Positions 27,749 to 35,988 of a DNA stretch of 64,000 nucleotides are shown here, in pieces. The stretch covers positions 790,667 to 854,666 of the forward strand of contig CM000855.1 of NCBI GenBank assembly GCA_000163995.1, given 5' to 3'. The notes under the pieces were generated by a model. The model was not told where the DNA came from. It saw only the letters and a list, made by a program, of their open reading frames with translations, and made no database searches. The position numbers were made by a program, and so were the translations under genes. Position 1 is the first letter of the stretch, and the number at the start of each line of letters is the position of its first letter. Source of the stretch: Campylobacter jejuni subsp. jejuni 414. Lineage in GTDB: Bacteria > Campylobacterota > Campylobacteria > Campylobacterales > Campylobacteraceae.

Positions 27749-28316
27749 ATTTTGTTAAAGGTAATAACATTCCCTCATACAATTTTTGATAAACTTCATC
27801 ACCACATAGTTTTTTAGCTAATTCTAAACCAAAAAGAATTGCTGTGGCCGGGCCTGCAGAAGTGATAATATTTTTATTTACAACTACAGCTTTATTGACA
27901 CGATTTCCATTAAGCCCAGCTTCACAACCAGGGTAGCAAGCAAACTCACCCTCTAAAACACCTGCTTCATTTAAGACTATAGGAGAGGCACAGATTGCAG
28001 CAACAATTTTATTTTTATTATGAAGTTGTTTAATAATATTTAAAACAACACTCGAATTCTTAAGATTCATCATACCCTCAAAGCCACCTGCTAAAGCAAT
28101 AGCATCTAGCTTTTCTATGTCAACACTCTGTATAAAACAATCCGCTTTTATACTAATGCCATTAGCACCTTTTACTAGTAATTCACTGTTTAATGAAGCT
28201 ATAATAACATCTAATTTTGTATTTAACTCACCTGCTCGTTTTAAAACATCTGCAATTCCTATAAATTCAGCCTCTTCAAAACCTTGCGCCAATGGAATCA
28301 ATACTTTTTTACTCAT
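27747..28316 (-). CDS. DJ-1/PfpI family protein (YajL/ThiJ-like)
   Basis: The product has 189 residues. The nucleophile-elbow cysteine C109 is in VAAICASPIVL, and the partner glutamate is in AQGFEEAEF (E14/E15), which defines the DJ-1 subgroup. Related proteins act on reactive carbonyls or serve as oxidative-stress chaperones; 'ThiJ' is a historical name without a proven thiamine role. It overlaps the 48-residue membrane protein gene by eight bases, so the two form a small coupled unit. Confidence 0.88.
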   Translation of the reverse strand: MSKKVLIPLAQGFEEAEFIGIADVLKRAGELNTKLDVIIASLNSELLVKGANGISIKADCFIQSVDIEKLDAIALAGGFEGMMNLKNSSVVLNIIKQLHNKNKIVAAICASPIVLNEAGVLEGEFACYPGCEAGLNGNRVNKAVVVNKNIITSAGPATAILFGLELAKKLCGDEVYQKLYEGMLLPLTK

Positions 28317-28455
28317 TTTGTTCTCCTTTTTTATACTTTTTAAATCTTTCTTCTCTTTCTTTGTTTTTTTGTATCATTTGACGATTAAAACCTATAACTA
28401 AAAAAGTCATTAAAAATACAAAAATAATCATTAGAATAAAATCTAAAATTTCCAT
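28309..28455 (-). CDS. Small single-pass membrane protein, 48 residues
   Basis: ATG 28455 opens MEILDFILMIIFVFLMTFLVIG, a hydrophobic helix, followed by a highly charged helix (NRQMIQKNKEREERFKKYKK). Its stop overlaps the DJ-1 start, and the AAAGGAGAAC within its 3' end serves as the DJ-1 ribosome site. The membrane-plus-basic-tail shape and the coupling support it being real. Function is unknown. Confidence 0.65.
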   Translation of the reverse strand: MEILDFILMIIFVFLMTFLVIGFNRQMIQKNKEREERFKKYKKGEQNE

Positions 28456-28570
28456 AAATACAACCTTGTTTTGGAAAATTCTAACATAATTTTTATAAAT
28501 CTTTAGAGAAAATTCAAAGATATTTCTATAAAATCTATTTTTTAAATAATTTTTCCGAAAAGGTTTAAAA

Positions 28571-29314
28571 TTGAATCAAAAAAATATAAGAATTTTTGTT
28601 TTTTTTGTTATCATTATCTTATGGGGATATTTTTCTTTTCCTTATGAAATATTAAAAATTCAAGATCCTAGCGGAGTTGTAAGCTATGGTTATACAGAAA
28701 ATGCAAAAGCTTATTTAAAAAGTTATCTTGTTACACTTTTGTTAACCGCTTGTGCTGTTATTATCGGGGTGATTATTGGTTTTAGTTTAGCTATTTTACG
28801 CTTTTCTAAGTTTAAAACACTTAATTTGATTATAGATGAATATATAGATATCATACGAGGAACACCCGTAATTTTACAATTGATGATTTTTGCTTTTGTA
28901 ATTTTTACTTTTATAGATAACCTTTATGCAGCCATTCTTGCGTTAGGACTTAATAGTTCAGCCTATATAGCAGAAATTGTAAGAAGTGGGATTAATAGCG
29001 TAGATAAAGGGCAAATGGAGGCTGCAAGAGCAATGGGACTTGATTATAAAACCTCAATGAAAGAAATTATCCTTCCTCAAGCTACTAAAAATATCCTGCC
29101 TGCATTGGCTAATGAATTTATTTCCTTATTTAAAGAAACTTCAGTTGTAGGATTTATTAGTGTTGTTGATATTACTATGCAAAGTCAAAGTTTGCAAGCT
29201 GTACTTTACAATCCTAAGCCTATTATTTTCACCGGACTTGTTTATTATGTAAGTGTAAAAATTTTTAGCTATTTTGCAAAAAAACTTGAACTTAGGATGA
29301 ATAAAAATGATTGA
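28571..29314 (+). CDS. Polar amino-acid ABC transporter permease
   Basis: The 247-residue permease has about five membrane helices. The ATPase-contact loop EAARAMGLDYKTSMKEIILPQA (EAA motif) and IDIIRGTPVILQLMI are typical of the HisM/GlnP family. The start is TTG 28571, preceded by AAAAGG. It overlaps the ATPase gene by eight bases. No substrate-binding protein gene is adjacent, so the pair must borrow one encoded elsewhere. Confidence 0.92.
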   Translation: MNQKNIRIFVFFVIIILWGYFSFPYEILKIQDPSGVVSYGYTENAKAYLKSYLVTLLLTACAVIIGVIIGFSLAILRFSKFKTLNLIIDEYIDIIRGTPVILQLMIFAFVIFTFIDNLYAAILALGLNSSAYIAEIVRSGINSVDKGQMEAARAMGLDYKTSMKEIILPQATKNILPALANEFISLFKETSVVGFISVVDITMQSQSLQAVLYNPKPIIFTGLVYYVSVKIFSYFAKKLELRMNKND

Positions 29315-30035
29315 AATTAAAAATTTACAAAAAAAATATGGAGACTTAGAAGTTTTAAAAAATATTAATACCACAATCTCAAAAGGCGATATCATAGCTA
29401 TCATAGGTCCAAGTGGAAGTGGAAAAAGCACATTTTTACGTTGCATCAATCGTTTAGAACTAGCTGATAGTGGAAAAATTTTAATCAATAAACAAAACAT
29501 ACTTGATAAAGAAATCGATATTAACATAATTAGACAAAAAGTTAGCATGGTATTTCAACACTTTAATCTTTTTGCCAATAAAAATGTTATGGAAAATTTA
29601 TGTTTAGCACCTATTAAAACAGGGGTTTTAAACCGGGAAGAAGCTATAAAAAAGGCAAAAATACTTCTTGCTAAAGTAGGCTTAACAGACAAAGAAAACA
29701 TAATGCCTCACAAACTCTCTGGTGGACAAAAGCAACGCATAGCTATTGCAAGAAGCTTAATGATGAATCCTGATGTTATTTTATTTGATGAACCTACTTC
29801 AGCCCTTGATCCTGAGATGATAGGTGAGGTTTTAAGCATTATGAAAGATGTTGCAAAAGAAAATTTAACTATGCTTGTAGTAACTCATGAAATGGGCTTT
29901 GCAAGAAATGTTGCCAATCGTATATTTTTTATGGATAAAGGCAAGATTGCTGTTGATGCAAACCCTAAAGAAGTATTTGAAAATCCTAGCAATGAAAGAT
30001 TAAAAGAATTTTTAAACAAAGTTTTAAATCATTAA
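29307..30035 (+). CDS. glnQ: Polar amino-acid ABC transporter ATPase (GlnQ-like)
   Basis: The product has 242 residues. Walker A is GPSGSGKST, the signature is LSGGQKQRIAIARSL, Walker B is VILFDEPTSALDPE and the switch histidine is in VVTHEMGF. This is the polar amino-acid (HisP/GlnQ) group. It pairs with the overlapping permease upstream. It closely resembles the PebC ATPase at 44448 in this window, so the two systems are paralogous. Confidence 0.92.
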   Translation: MIEIKNLQKKYGDLEVLKNINTTISKGDIIAIIGPSGSGKSTFLRCINRLELADSGKILINKQNILDKEIDINIIRQKVSMVFQHFNLFANKNVMENLCLAPIKTGVLNREEAIKKAKILLAKVGLTDKENIMPHKLSGGQKQRIAIARSLMMNPDVILFDEPTSALDPEMIGEVLSIMKDVAKENLTMLVVTHEMGFARNVANRIFFMDKGKIAVDANPKEVFENPSNERLKEFLNKVLNH

Positions 30036-30036
30036 T

Positions 30037-30057
30037 CATAAGCCTTAATGGCTTATG
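30037..30057 (+). terminator. Hairpin after glnQ
   Basis: CATAAGCC (30037-30044), TTAAT, GGCTTATG (30050-30057), immediately after the glnQ stop. The tail GGTTTTCCC is a poor T tract, so termination strength is uncertain. Confidence 0.45.
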
Positions 30058-30373
30058 GGTTTTCCCATCTGTATCATTTTTTGATTTGCAAATTTAAGCT
30101 AAAGTGTTTTCAGCAAGTGCTAAACTCTGCCAAAAAATGCCATAACCACATTCAAAAAAAGCACCAGCTCCACTGTGACAAATGCCAAAGAAATTCTAGC
30201 AATATTTCCTATAGCAACCCTAGAAGCAGTTAAGACCATCAATGCTTAATATGTTTTTGTATATCTTCATTTTTTTGTAAATATTTTAAACACAGAACTT
30301 ATGAACAAAGCAAGTTAAAAAACTATAATATCAAACGCTTTATAGCAAAAGCTAGAACAATATCTAAATTCAT
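30045..30373 (-). pseudogene. Remnant of a sodium:alanine symporter (AGCS family)
   Basis: An ATG at 30373 follows AGGAG and reads MNLDIVLAFAIKRLIL, then stop. Further down, the minus strand reads TASRVAIGNIARISLAF, close to the AGCS signature (LAS-VG-GNIAG-A-AI), then FLNVVMAFFGRV. In another frame it gives AENTLA and KNDTDGKTHKP, matching AGCS positions after the AEATLA motif. Intact members have about 440-490 residues; only some 330 bases survive here, with an internal deletion and several frame breaks. The gene is dead in this strain. The ribosome site is still good, so the loss looks recent. Confidence 0.65.
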
Positions 30374-30481
30374 CTAAACTCCTCTCAAAAAAAATAATAT
30401 AAATTTTACTTTCAACATAATTTTTATGAAAAAGACTTTATGATTTTATTTGTTTTAAGTTATTGTGTAAATTTGAAACTT

Positions 30482-30949
30482 TTAAGAAATAAAATTACTA
30501 AAATTCTGTCTTAAAGCTTCATAAGAAATTATACCAACACTTGTAGCTAAATTTAAACTTCTCCCATAAGATTTCATAGGTATAGTTATGGCATTTTGCC
30601 AATTTAACTGCATTAATTCCATAGATAAACCATAGCTCTCACTTCCAAAAAATAAAAAATCATTTTTCTGAAATTCTACATCAAAATAAGGTTTTTGACT
30701 CTTAGTTGTTGCAAAAAAAAAGCGATTTTTATGAATGATATTTTCGTTTAAAAATTCTTCAAGATTCTCCCAAATAATAGGCTCTAATTTATCCCAATAA
30801 TCAAGCCCTGCTCTTCTAACAGCTTTTTGAGAAATATCAAAAACACTAGGTTTAACAATGTGAAGCTTAAAGCCAGCATTAAAACACATTCTACCTATAC
30901 TGCCTGTATTTTGTGGTATTCTAGGATGAACCAAAACTATATTAAACAT
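30482..30949 (-). CDS. trmL: tRNA (cytidine/uridine-34 2'-O)-methyltransferase
   Basis: The 155-residue product is a minimal SPOUT enzyme. It has NTGSIGRMCFNAGFKLHIV at the N-terminus, FLFFGSESYGLSMELM in the centre and the knot segment SLNLATSVGIISYEALRQN at the C-terminus. The length and motifs are those of TrmL, which methylates the wobble base of tRNA-Leu isoacceptors. Two tRNA-Leu genes (CAA and GAG) are in the window; CAA-type leucine tRNA is a known TrmL substrate in E. coli. It ends the alr-pgp2 transcript. Confidence 0.9.
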   Translation of the reverse strand: MFNIVLVHPRIPQNTGSIGRMCFNAGFKLHIVKPSVFDISQKAVRRAGLDYWDKLEPIIWENLEEFLNENIIHKNRFFFATTKSQKPYFDVEFQKNDFLFFGSESYGLSMELMQLNWQNAITIPMKSYGRSLNLATSVGIISYEALRQNFSNFIS

Positions 30950-30952
30950 AAT

Positions 30953-31939
30953 TTATACTAGAACTCTTTGAATATTAGGATTTAATTTTACCAAAATTTC
31001 ATAGCTGATAGTATGAAAAAAATCAGCCCAAACGTCAGCATCATTAAACACACAAATTTCCTCACCAGAATTTTCACAAGAAAAACTATCCATTGACATC
31101 TTTCCAAGCATTATTTTTCCATTTCCAAGTATCAACTCTTTTTTTCCACTATAACGAAAAAGACCGTCAGCATAACCTAAATCATAAGTTGCTACTTCCA
31201 AATCCTTCGTAGCAGTAAAAATACCTCCATACCCTATACTTTGCCCTTTTCGCAATACTCTTTGGCTTAATCTATGCGCATACAAACTCAAAACTTTTTT
31301 TAAATTTAAATCCCCATATCCAAATTGAACAAGTCCAATTCTACAATATTCATCTTCAGGAATGTTTCCTCTAAGTAATGCAGCAGAATTATGCGAATGA
31401 AATAATAAATTTGAAAAATATTTCTTTACTATCTTTTTGGCTTTTTGAAAATTTTCCTTTTGAACAAAAAAACTTCCATTCATCTCATCAGCACTAGCAA
31501 AATGAGTAAACATTCCAGTAAGTTTTAAGTTGCTACTTTGAATAAGACCTATAGCATATTCTAAATCTTCCGTACAAACCCCGTTACGATGCATACCCGT
31601 GTCTATTTTTAGATGTATTTTTGCACCTTGTTTGTAATCTTTTATTTGAGAAATATCATTTAAAGCATAGATAAATTTAGAATTTTCATTACCATGGGGA
31701 CGATGTGACAGTATTAATATATTTTCAAAAAACTCTTCGATTTCTTGAGCTTCTTCTTCACTCTTAACAGCAACAAAAGAAACTCCTAAATTTTTAGCTA
31801 ACGGAGCTAAAAGCTTAGCTCCATGTCCATATGCATTATCTTTAAAAACACAAATTAATCTTTGAAAATTCCCTATTTTTCTAGCAATATATCTTAAATT
31901 ATGCTCATAAGCTTTTTGATCAATTTTTATTAAAGACAT
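30953..31939 (-). CDS. alr: Alanine racemase
   Basis: Alr supplies D-alanine for peptidoglycan. PLP lysine K33 lies in CVFKDNAYGHGA. RIGLVQFGYG and DLGYADGLFRYSG (with the second catalytic tyrosine) and KMSMDSFSC follow. At 328 residues it is some 30 residues shorter than usual, but the PLP barrel and the C-terminal beta domain are both recognisable. It starts one base after the pgp2 stop on the minus strand, so it sits with another cell-wall gene. Confidence 0.94.
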   Translation of the reverse strand: MSLIKIDQKAYEHNLRYIARKIGNFQRLICVFKDNAYGHGAKLLAPLAKNLGVSFVAVKSEEEAQEIEEFFENILILSHRPHGNENSKFIYALNDISQIKDYKQGAKIHLKIDTGMHRNGVCTEDLEYAIGLIQSSNLKLTGMFTHFASADEMNGSFFVQKENFQKAKKIVKKYFSNLLFHSHNSAALLRGNIPEDEYCRIGLVQFGYGDLNLKKVLSLYAHRLSQRVLRKGQSIGYGGIFTATKDLEVATYDLGYADGLFRYSGKKELILGNGKIMLGKMSMDSFSCENSGEEICVFNDADVWADFFHTISYEILVKLNPNIQRVLV

Positions 31940-32917
31940 TTATTGCTCTGCTAAAATTTTCATTTTGCCTTTATTATCTATTTTAACGTATAAAATTTTA
32001 TTACCTCTAAACTGATAATTTTTAGTGTAATAATCTTCATAAAATGAAATTCTATACATAGTTTCATTTTCTAAATTTGGATAAGGACTGATATTAATAC
32101 TTGAAAATTTAATCTTTTTATCTTCTTTACGAGAAAAAATAGATTTTTTCATGGAAGCAAATTGTTCAAATTTCATTTTATCAAAACGCTTAAATTTTAG
32201 TTCATCATAAAAACTTAAATAAGTATTAATATCGCTATTTGTCCAAGCTAGTTTCCACATAAAAAGATCAGCTAACAAACTAGCTATTTCATCCTTTGTG
32301 GCTCTAACTTTTTTTTCTTCTTCTGTCATGACAAAAACTTTTTTATCTTGTACAATTTGTGCGAATTTTTCTAAGTTATTATTAAACAAAGCAATACATC
32401 CTCTTGTTTTAAATTCATCAATCCTAGAACCATCTAAAGGATAACCGTGAATCCAAATACCGCCGCCTGTTTTTCCTTGTACTTTATCAAGCAAATTTGG
32501 ATAAGTTGTAGCAAAAGCAAAAGGACCATAATAAGGATCTCCTGGATTAAACTTACGGCCTAACTCATAAAAACCTACTGGAGTTTTCAAATCTCCTTCT
32601 GTTTTTTTATTACCCATTAATCCCGTTATTATTTCTTTTTGTTCAAAATCCTTCCTTATTTTTCCATCCTCATAAAAATAAACACGGAGAATTTTATCTG
32701 TTTTATTTGTAAGCACAATAGCAACATTATCATCATAGTATCCAAGTGAAACATTTTTATCCCCTATTTCACCTAACCAAAAATCCTTTTGAGTTAATTC
32801 TTTTTCAATCGCCGCACCAACAGCATTTAATCCTTGGTTAAGATAAATTTTAACAAGATCTGAAGCATGAAGCATCATTGAAGAAAGTGTAATTAATAAA
32901 GCGAGTCGTTTTAACAA
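31940..32917 (-). CDS. pgp2: L,D-carboxypeptidase of the YkuD fold, Pgp2
   Basis: The product has 325 residues with a signal peptide (MLKRLALLITLSSMMLHA). The YkuD catalytic block has H157 in GGIWIHGYPLDG and C174 in TRGCIALFN, and a C-terminal NTF2-like domain starts near residue 215. In C. jejuni, Pgp2 trims tetrapeptide to tripeptide stems after Pgp1 and is needed for helical cell shape. The start is TTG 32917 with AAGGAA upstream. It is cotranscribed with alr. Confidence 0.9.
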   Translation of the reverse strand: MLKRLALLITLSSMMLHASDLVKIYLNQGLNAVGAAIEKELTQKDFWLGEIGDKNVSLGYYDDNVAIVLTNKTDKILRVYFYEDGKIRKDFEQKEIITGLMGNKKTEGDLKTPVGFYELGRKFNPGDPYYGPFAFATTYPNLLDKVQGKTGGGIWIHGYPLDGSRIDEFKTRGCIALFNNNLEKFAQIVQDKKVFVMTEEEKKVRATKDEIASLLADLFMWKLAWTNSDINTYLSFYDELKFKRFDKMKFEQFASMKKSIFSRKEDKKIKFSSINISPYPNLENETMYRISFYEDYYTKNYQFRGNKILYVKIDNKGKMKILAEQ

Positions 32918-33075
32918 TGTTTTTCCTTATAAATAAAGTATTTAAAATTTTTCGAGTCAGAAATGGTAATTATAATGTTTTTTTTTAAAAGATACTAAAT
33001 TATATTAACAATGCAGCCTTATTTATGATATTATTTTTATAAATCACTAAGATTTATTTTAAAAGCTTATCTACA

Positions 33076-33186
33076 ATGATAAGAATTTTTTATAGGAATA
33101 TTCTTAATTTAGGCATTTTGTTTCTGGCCCCTTACGTTAATTATAATAATAATAATAATAATAAAAAGAAAGCGTATTTAGTTTAA
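33076..33186 (+). CDS. Possible 36-residue peptide with a poly-asparagine tract
   Basis: ATG 33076 opens a short hydrophobic stretch (NILNLGILFLAPYV), then NYNNNNNNKKKAYLV and stop. The Asn run is encoded by a pure AAT trinucleotide repeat. No Shine-Dalgarno sequence precedes it, so translation is doubtful. It may be the decayed start of a longer exported protein. Confidence 0.25.
   Translation: MIRIFYRNILNLGILFLAPYVNYNNNNNNKKKAYLV
33142..33163. repeat. (AAT)n trinucleotide microsatellite
   Basis: About seven uninterrupted copies of TAA/AAT. Slippage here would change length by whole codons. Confidence 0.85.
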
Positions 33187-33478
33187 CATACCAACCTCTA
33201 ACTTACAACTTAAATTATTTTTTCCTTATAATTAAAAAAACATTGAAGTTTTAACCTATCCAAAATCTACAAAAATTTTTAACAAAACCATGATCATTAT
33301 AAAAATTAAAAATTTTCCTCATTATTCTATAAAATTTTTAGAGTTGAAATTTTAAGCAATAACACTTGATAGTTTTTTCTTTGATTTTAATGTTGCTATG
33401 CAAAAGAATTTTCAAACAACAAATGACATACATTGAAAAATTTTAAAATTTTATATTCAAAATAGAAATATTTTTTGA

Positions 33479-33484
33479 TATAAT
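33479..33484 (+). promoter_or_regulatory. -10 element for the copper-chaperone/Sco cluster
   Basis: TTTTTTGATATAAT matches the Campylobacter vegetative consensus, 38 bases before ATG 33522, with AAGGA between. Confidence 0.6.
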
Positions 33485-33521
33485 GAATAAATATTTAATA
33501 TTATAAAACTAAGGATACAAT

Positions 33522-33941
33522 ATGAAAAAAATTCTTCTTTTAAGTACTCTTTTTGCTTTAAATCTTTGGGCTGCTAATGATATAGAGGTAAAAAATGTCT
33601 TTGTAAAACAAACTCCACCTCATGCACAAAATAGTACTATTTTTCTTACTATTTTTAATAATACCGATAAAGATATTGCTCTAATAAGTGCTAAAAGTGA
33701 TATCAGTGAAGCGACTGAACTGCATACACATATACATCAAGATGGAAAAATGATGATGCAAAAAATTCCTGAAATTGTTATAAAAGCTCATTCAAGCACA
33801 GAGCTTAAATCAGGAGGTTATCATATAATGCTTTTAAAACTAAAAAAACCTATTGTTGAAGATACGAAGGTAAATTTAGATTTAGAATTTAATAATCATA
33901 AAACCATAGAGCTAAAAAACATTGAATCTAAAGAATTTTAA
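33522..33941 (+). CDS. PCu(A)C-type periplasmic copper chaperone
   Basis: The product has 139 residues with a signal peptide (MKKILLLSTLFALNLWA|AND). The core ELHTHIHQDGKMMMQKI and the downstream GGYHIMLL give the H-x-M/M-x-H/M pattern with which PCu(A)C proteins hold Cu(I). These proteins deliver copper to the CuA site of cytochrome oxidases or, in Campylobacterota, to cbb3-type oxidase or nitrous oxide reductase assembly. It is the first gene of a three-gene plus-strand unit that ends with a Sco protein, which supports the role. Confidence 0.85.
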   Translation: MKKILLLSTLFALNLWAANDIEVKNVFVKQTPPHAQNSTIFLTIFNNTDKDIALISAKSDISEATELHTHIHQDGKMMMQKIPEIVIKAHSSTELKSGGYHIMLLKLKKPIVEDTKVNLDLEFNNHKTIELKNIESKEF

Positions 33942-33944
33942 TTG

Positions 33945-34397
33945 ATGAGAAAAATTATTTTTATCCTAGCTTTTGCTTTTATTATTGTCATTTTATATAT
34001 TATTCTTGATTTTTATGTAATAAAAGATTCTCAAAAAGCAATAAAAGCTGATTTTTCTACTCCATTAGCTTGTGATCTTAATATTCAAGACTGCAAATAC
34101 AGTTTTAATAATAGAGAAATTTTAATTTCTCTAAATCCCAAACCTTTACAATCTTTAGATGTTACAAATTTAAGGATTGTAAATTTAGGGAATTATGAAA
34201 ATTTGGGAATTAAAATTTATGGATTAAATATGTATATGGGCGAAATTAAACCTAAAATACATCGATTAAATTCAACAGATTATGAAAGCAAAATAGTTCT
34301 TGCAACCTGTGTTTTAGACACTATGCGTTTCAGGGTAGAATTTATGGATAATAACAAACCCATAGGATTTCATTTCGATTTCGAGTTAAAAAAATAG
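33945..34397 (+). CDS. Membrane-anchored periplasmic protein in the Sco cluster, unknown
   Basis: The product has 150 residues with an N-terminal helix (KIIFILAFAFIIVILYIILDFYV) and a periplasmic beta-rich domain with three cysteines (PLACDLNIQDCKY, LATCVLD). ATG 33945 is taken rather than TTG 33942, just after the previous stop. The place between a copper chaperone and Sco suggests a part in copper delivery to an oxidase. I do not recognise a family. Confidence 0.72.
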   Translation: MRKIIFILAFAFIIVILYIILDFYVIKDSQKAIKADFSTPLACDLNIQDCKYSFNNREILISLNPKPLQSLDVTNLRIVNLGNYENLGIKIYGLNMYMGEIKPKIHRLNSTDYESKIVLATCVLDTMRFRVEFMDNNKPIGFHFDFELKK

Positions 34398-34439
34398 AAA
34401 AAAATAATTATTTTATTTATAACTACAGTTGCAATTATT

Positions 34440-34955
34440 TTGGGCGTAATGTTTTTTCTTAAAAATCATCAAAATTCTTATGATTTTGTCTTAAAGTCAG
34501 ATTTAAAAGAAGAAACCACTCTAAAAGATTTTAAAGGAGATAAGCTTATTGTCTATTTTGGGTATACCTATTGCCCTGATATTTGCCCAGCAACTCTTAG
34601 TTTAGTGGGTAAAATTCTAAAACAAATTAATAACCCTAAAGCTCACCTTCTTTTTATTTCTTTAGATCCAGATAGAGATAATAACCTAAGCAATACAAAC
34701 GAATGGCTACGATATTTCTATCCAAAAGCAGATACTCTGATCTCAAAAGATGAAAAGACTCTTCAAAAAATAACAAAACAATACAATGTTCAATATCAAA
34801 AAATAGATCTAAATGATTCTTTTATGGGTTATTCTATAGCACATAGCAATATGCTTTATCTCATTGATGAAAAAGGTCATTTTTATAAGGGAATTAGCGA
34901 TTTAAACCCGCAAGAAGTTTCAAGAGAACTTAGAAATTTTCTAAATTCTCAATAA
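34440..34955 (+). CDS. Sco1/SenC-type copper and thiol protein
   Basis: The thioredoxin-like fold carries the Sco copper motif YTYCPDICP (C45, C49 counted from TTG 34440) and the third ligand H135 in YSIAHSNML. It helps load copper into cytochrome oxidase subunit II. The start is unclear. The TTG lies inside the membrane anchor, whose coding continues upstream (KKIIILFITTVAIILGVMFF), directly after the TAG at 34395-34397 and without any ATG. A one-base change in that A-rich junction would restore ATGAAAAAA. The protein is probably tethered to the inner membrane. Confidence 0.85.
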   Translation: MGVMFFLKNHQNSYDFVLKSDLKEETTLKDFKGDKLIVYFGYTYCPDICPATLSLVGKILKQINNPKAHLLFISLDPDRDNNLSNTNEWLRYFYPKADTLISKDEKTLQKITKQYNVQYQKIDLNDSFMGYSIAHSNMLYLIDEKGHFYKGISDLNPQEVSRELRNFLNSQ

Positions 34956-34961
34956 TTCTAC

Positions 34962-35861
34962 TTAGGCAAAAAGATCAGTTGAAAGATATCTTTCAGCTGT
35001 ATCATTTAGCATAGTTAAAATTCTTTTATCCGGAAATTTCTTTGCCAATATACTTGCAGCAAATACATTTGCCCCGCTTGATATACCCACCATTAAACCA
35101 CTCTTAGCAAGTTCTCTGGCTGTATTTATAGCATCCTCATTGCTTACTGTAATAACTTCATCTATAACATCTTTATTTAAAATAGCAGGTATAAAATTTG
35201 CTCCTATTCCTTGTATTTTATGACTGCCTGCTTCACCTTTACTAAGCAATGGAGAATTTAAAGGTTCAACTCCAACAACATACACTTTTTCTAATTTTTC
35301 TTTTAATATTTCTCCAACCCCACTAATAGTGCCACCTGTTCCAAAACCAGCTACAAAAATATCAAGTTCATTGTCCAAATCTCTTAAAATTTCCAAAGCT
35401 GTATTCTTGCGATGCGCGTTTTTATTTGAAATATTTTCAAATTGAGAAATCATAAAAGAATTTGGAGTATTTAGTAAAATCTCATTTGCTTTATCAACTG
35501 CACCTTTCATCCCTAAATTTGCAGGAGTTAGTTCTAACCTAGCACCAAAAAGCATCATCATTTTTCTTCTTTCTAGGCTCATAGATTCTGGCATTATGGC
35601 AATAAATTTAAGCCCTAAATCTGCACAAATCATAGCTAAAGAAATTCCAGTATTTCCACTAGTGGCTTCAACTATTGTAGTATCTTGATTGATTTTTTTA
35701 TTATCTAAAGCGTCTTTAATCATTTCAAAAGCTGCTCTATCTTTTATAGAATGACTAGGATTTAAAAACTCACATTTAGCAAAAATATTAATACCAAATT
35801 TTTTCAAATGTATAATAGGAGTATTTCCTATAAGATCGCTTACTTTTTCATGCACTTTCAT
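34962..35861 (-). CDS. cysM: O-acetylserine sulfhydrylase (cysteine synthase)
   Basis: The product has 299 residues. PLP lysine K40 is in NPSHSIKDRAAFEMI, the substrate loop is ATSGNTGISLAM and the phosphate-binding GTGGTISGVGEIL is present. It makes cysteine from O-acetylserine and sulfide. The symbol follows the usual C. jejuni name; the sequence alone does not separate CysK from CysM. It converges with the Sco gene with only six bases between. Confidence 0.93.
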   Translation of the reverse strand: MKVHEKVSDLIGNTPIIHLKKFGINIFAKCEFLNPSHSIKDRAAFEMIKDALDNKKINQDTTIVEATSGNTGISLAMICADLGLKFIAIMPESMSLERRKMMMLFGARLELTPANLGMKGAVDKANEILLNTPNSFMISQFENISNKNAHRKNTALEILRDLDNELDIFVAGFGTGGTISGVGEILKEKLEKVYVVGVEPLNSPLLSKGEAGSHKIQGIGANFIPAILNKDVIDEVITVSNEDAINTARELAKSGLMVGISSGANVFAASILAKKFPDKRILTMLNDTAERYLSTDLFA

Positions 35862-35963
35862 AATTTTAATATCCTTTTTTATTTGATAATGATAGCTTTA
35901 TAAAAGTTTAAAAAAATAAAGTAAACAAAAGATAAAAAATATTTGAATTAATTTAAGAAAGAA

Positions 35964-35982
35964 GGCTAGAAACTATCTAGCC
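35964..35982 (-). terminator. Terminator of hupB
   Basis: GGCTAGA (35964-35970), AACTA, TCTAGCC (35976-35982). On the minus strand it follows the hupB stop and is followed by TTCTTTCTT. Confidence 0.65.
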
Positions 35983-35988
35983 AAAGTT

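Larger units (their letters stand above)
32918..33521. other. Long intergenic region between pgp2 and the copper cluster
   Basis: This 604-base AT-rich stretch lies between divergent genes. It contains a trinucleotide AAT repeat (33142-33163), a possible small frame (33076-33186) and the promoter of the copper-chaperone gene at its right end. In relatives I recall one or two small genes here; no clear trace of an intact one is visible. Confidence 0.5.

Noticed and set aside
29141..29548. 135-codon minus-strand frame across the permease/ATPase junction
   Set aside because: Both plus-strand genes here are complete and conserved; the frame is a shadow.
30048..30233. Plus-strand 61-codon frame
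   Set aside because: It is the antisense shadow of the AGCS symporter remnant and has no ribosome site.
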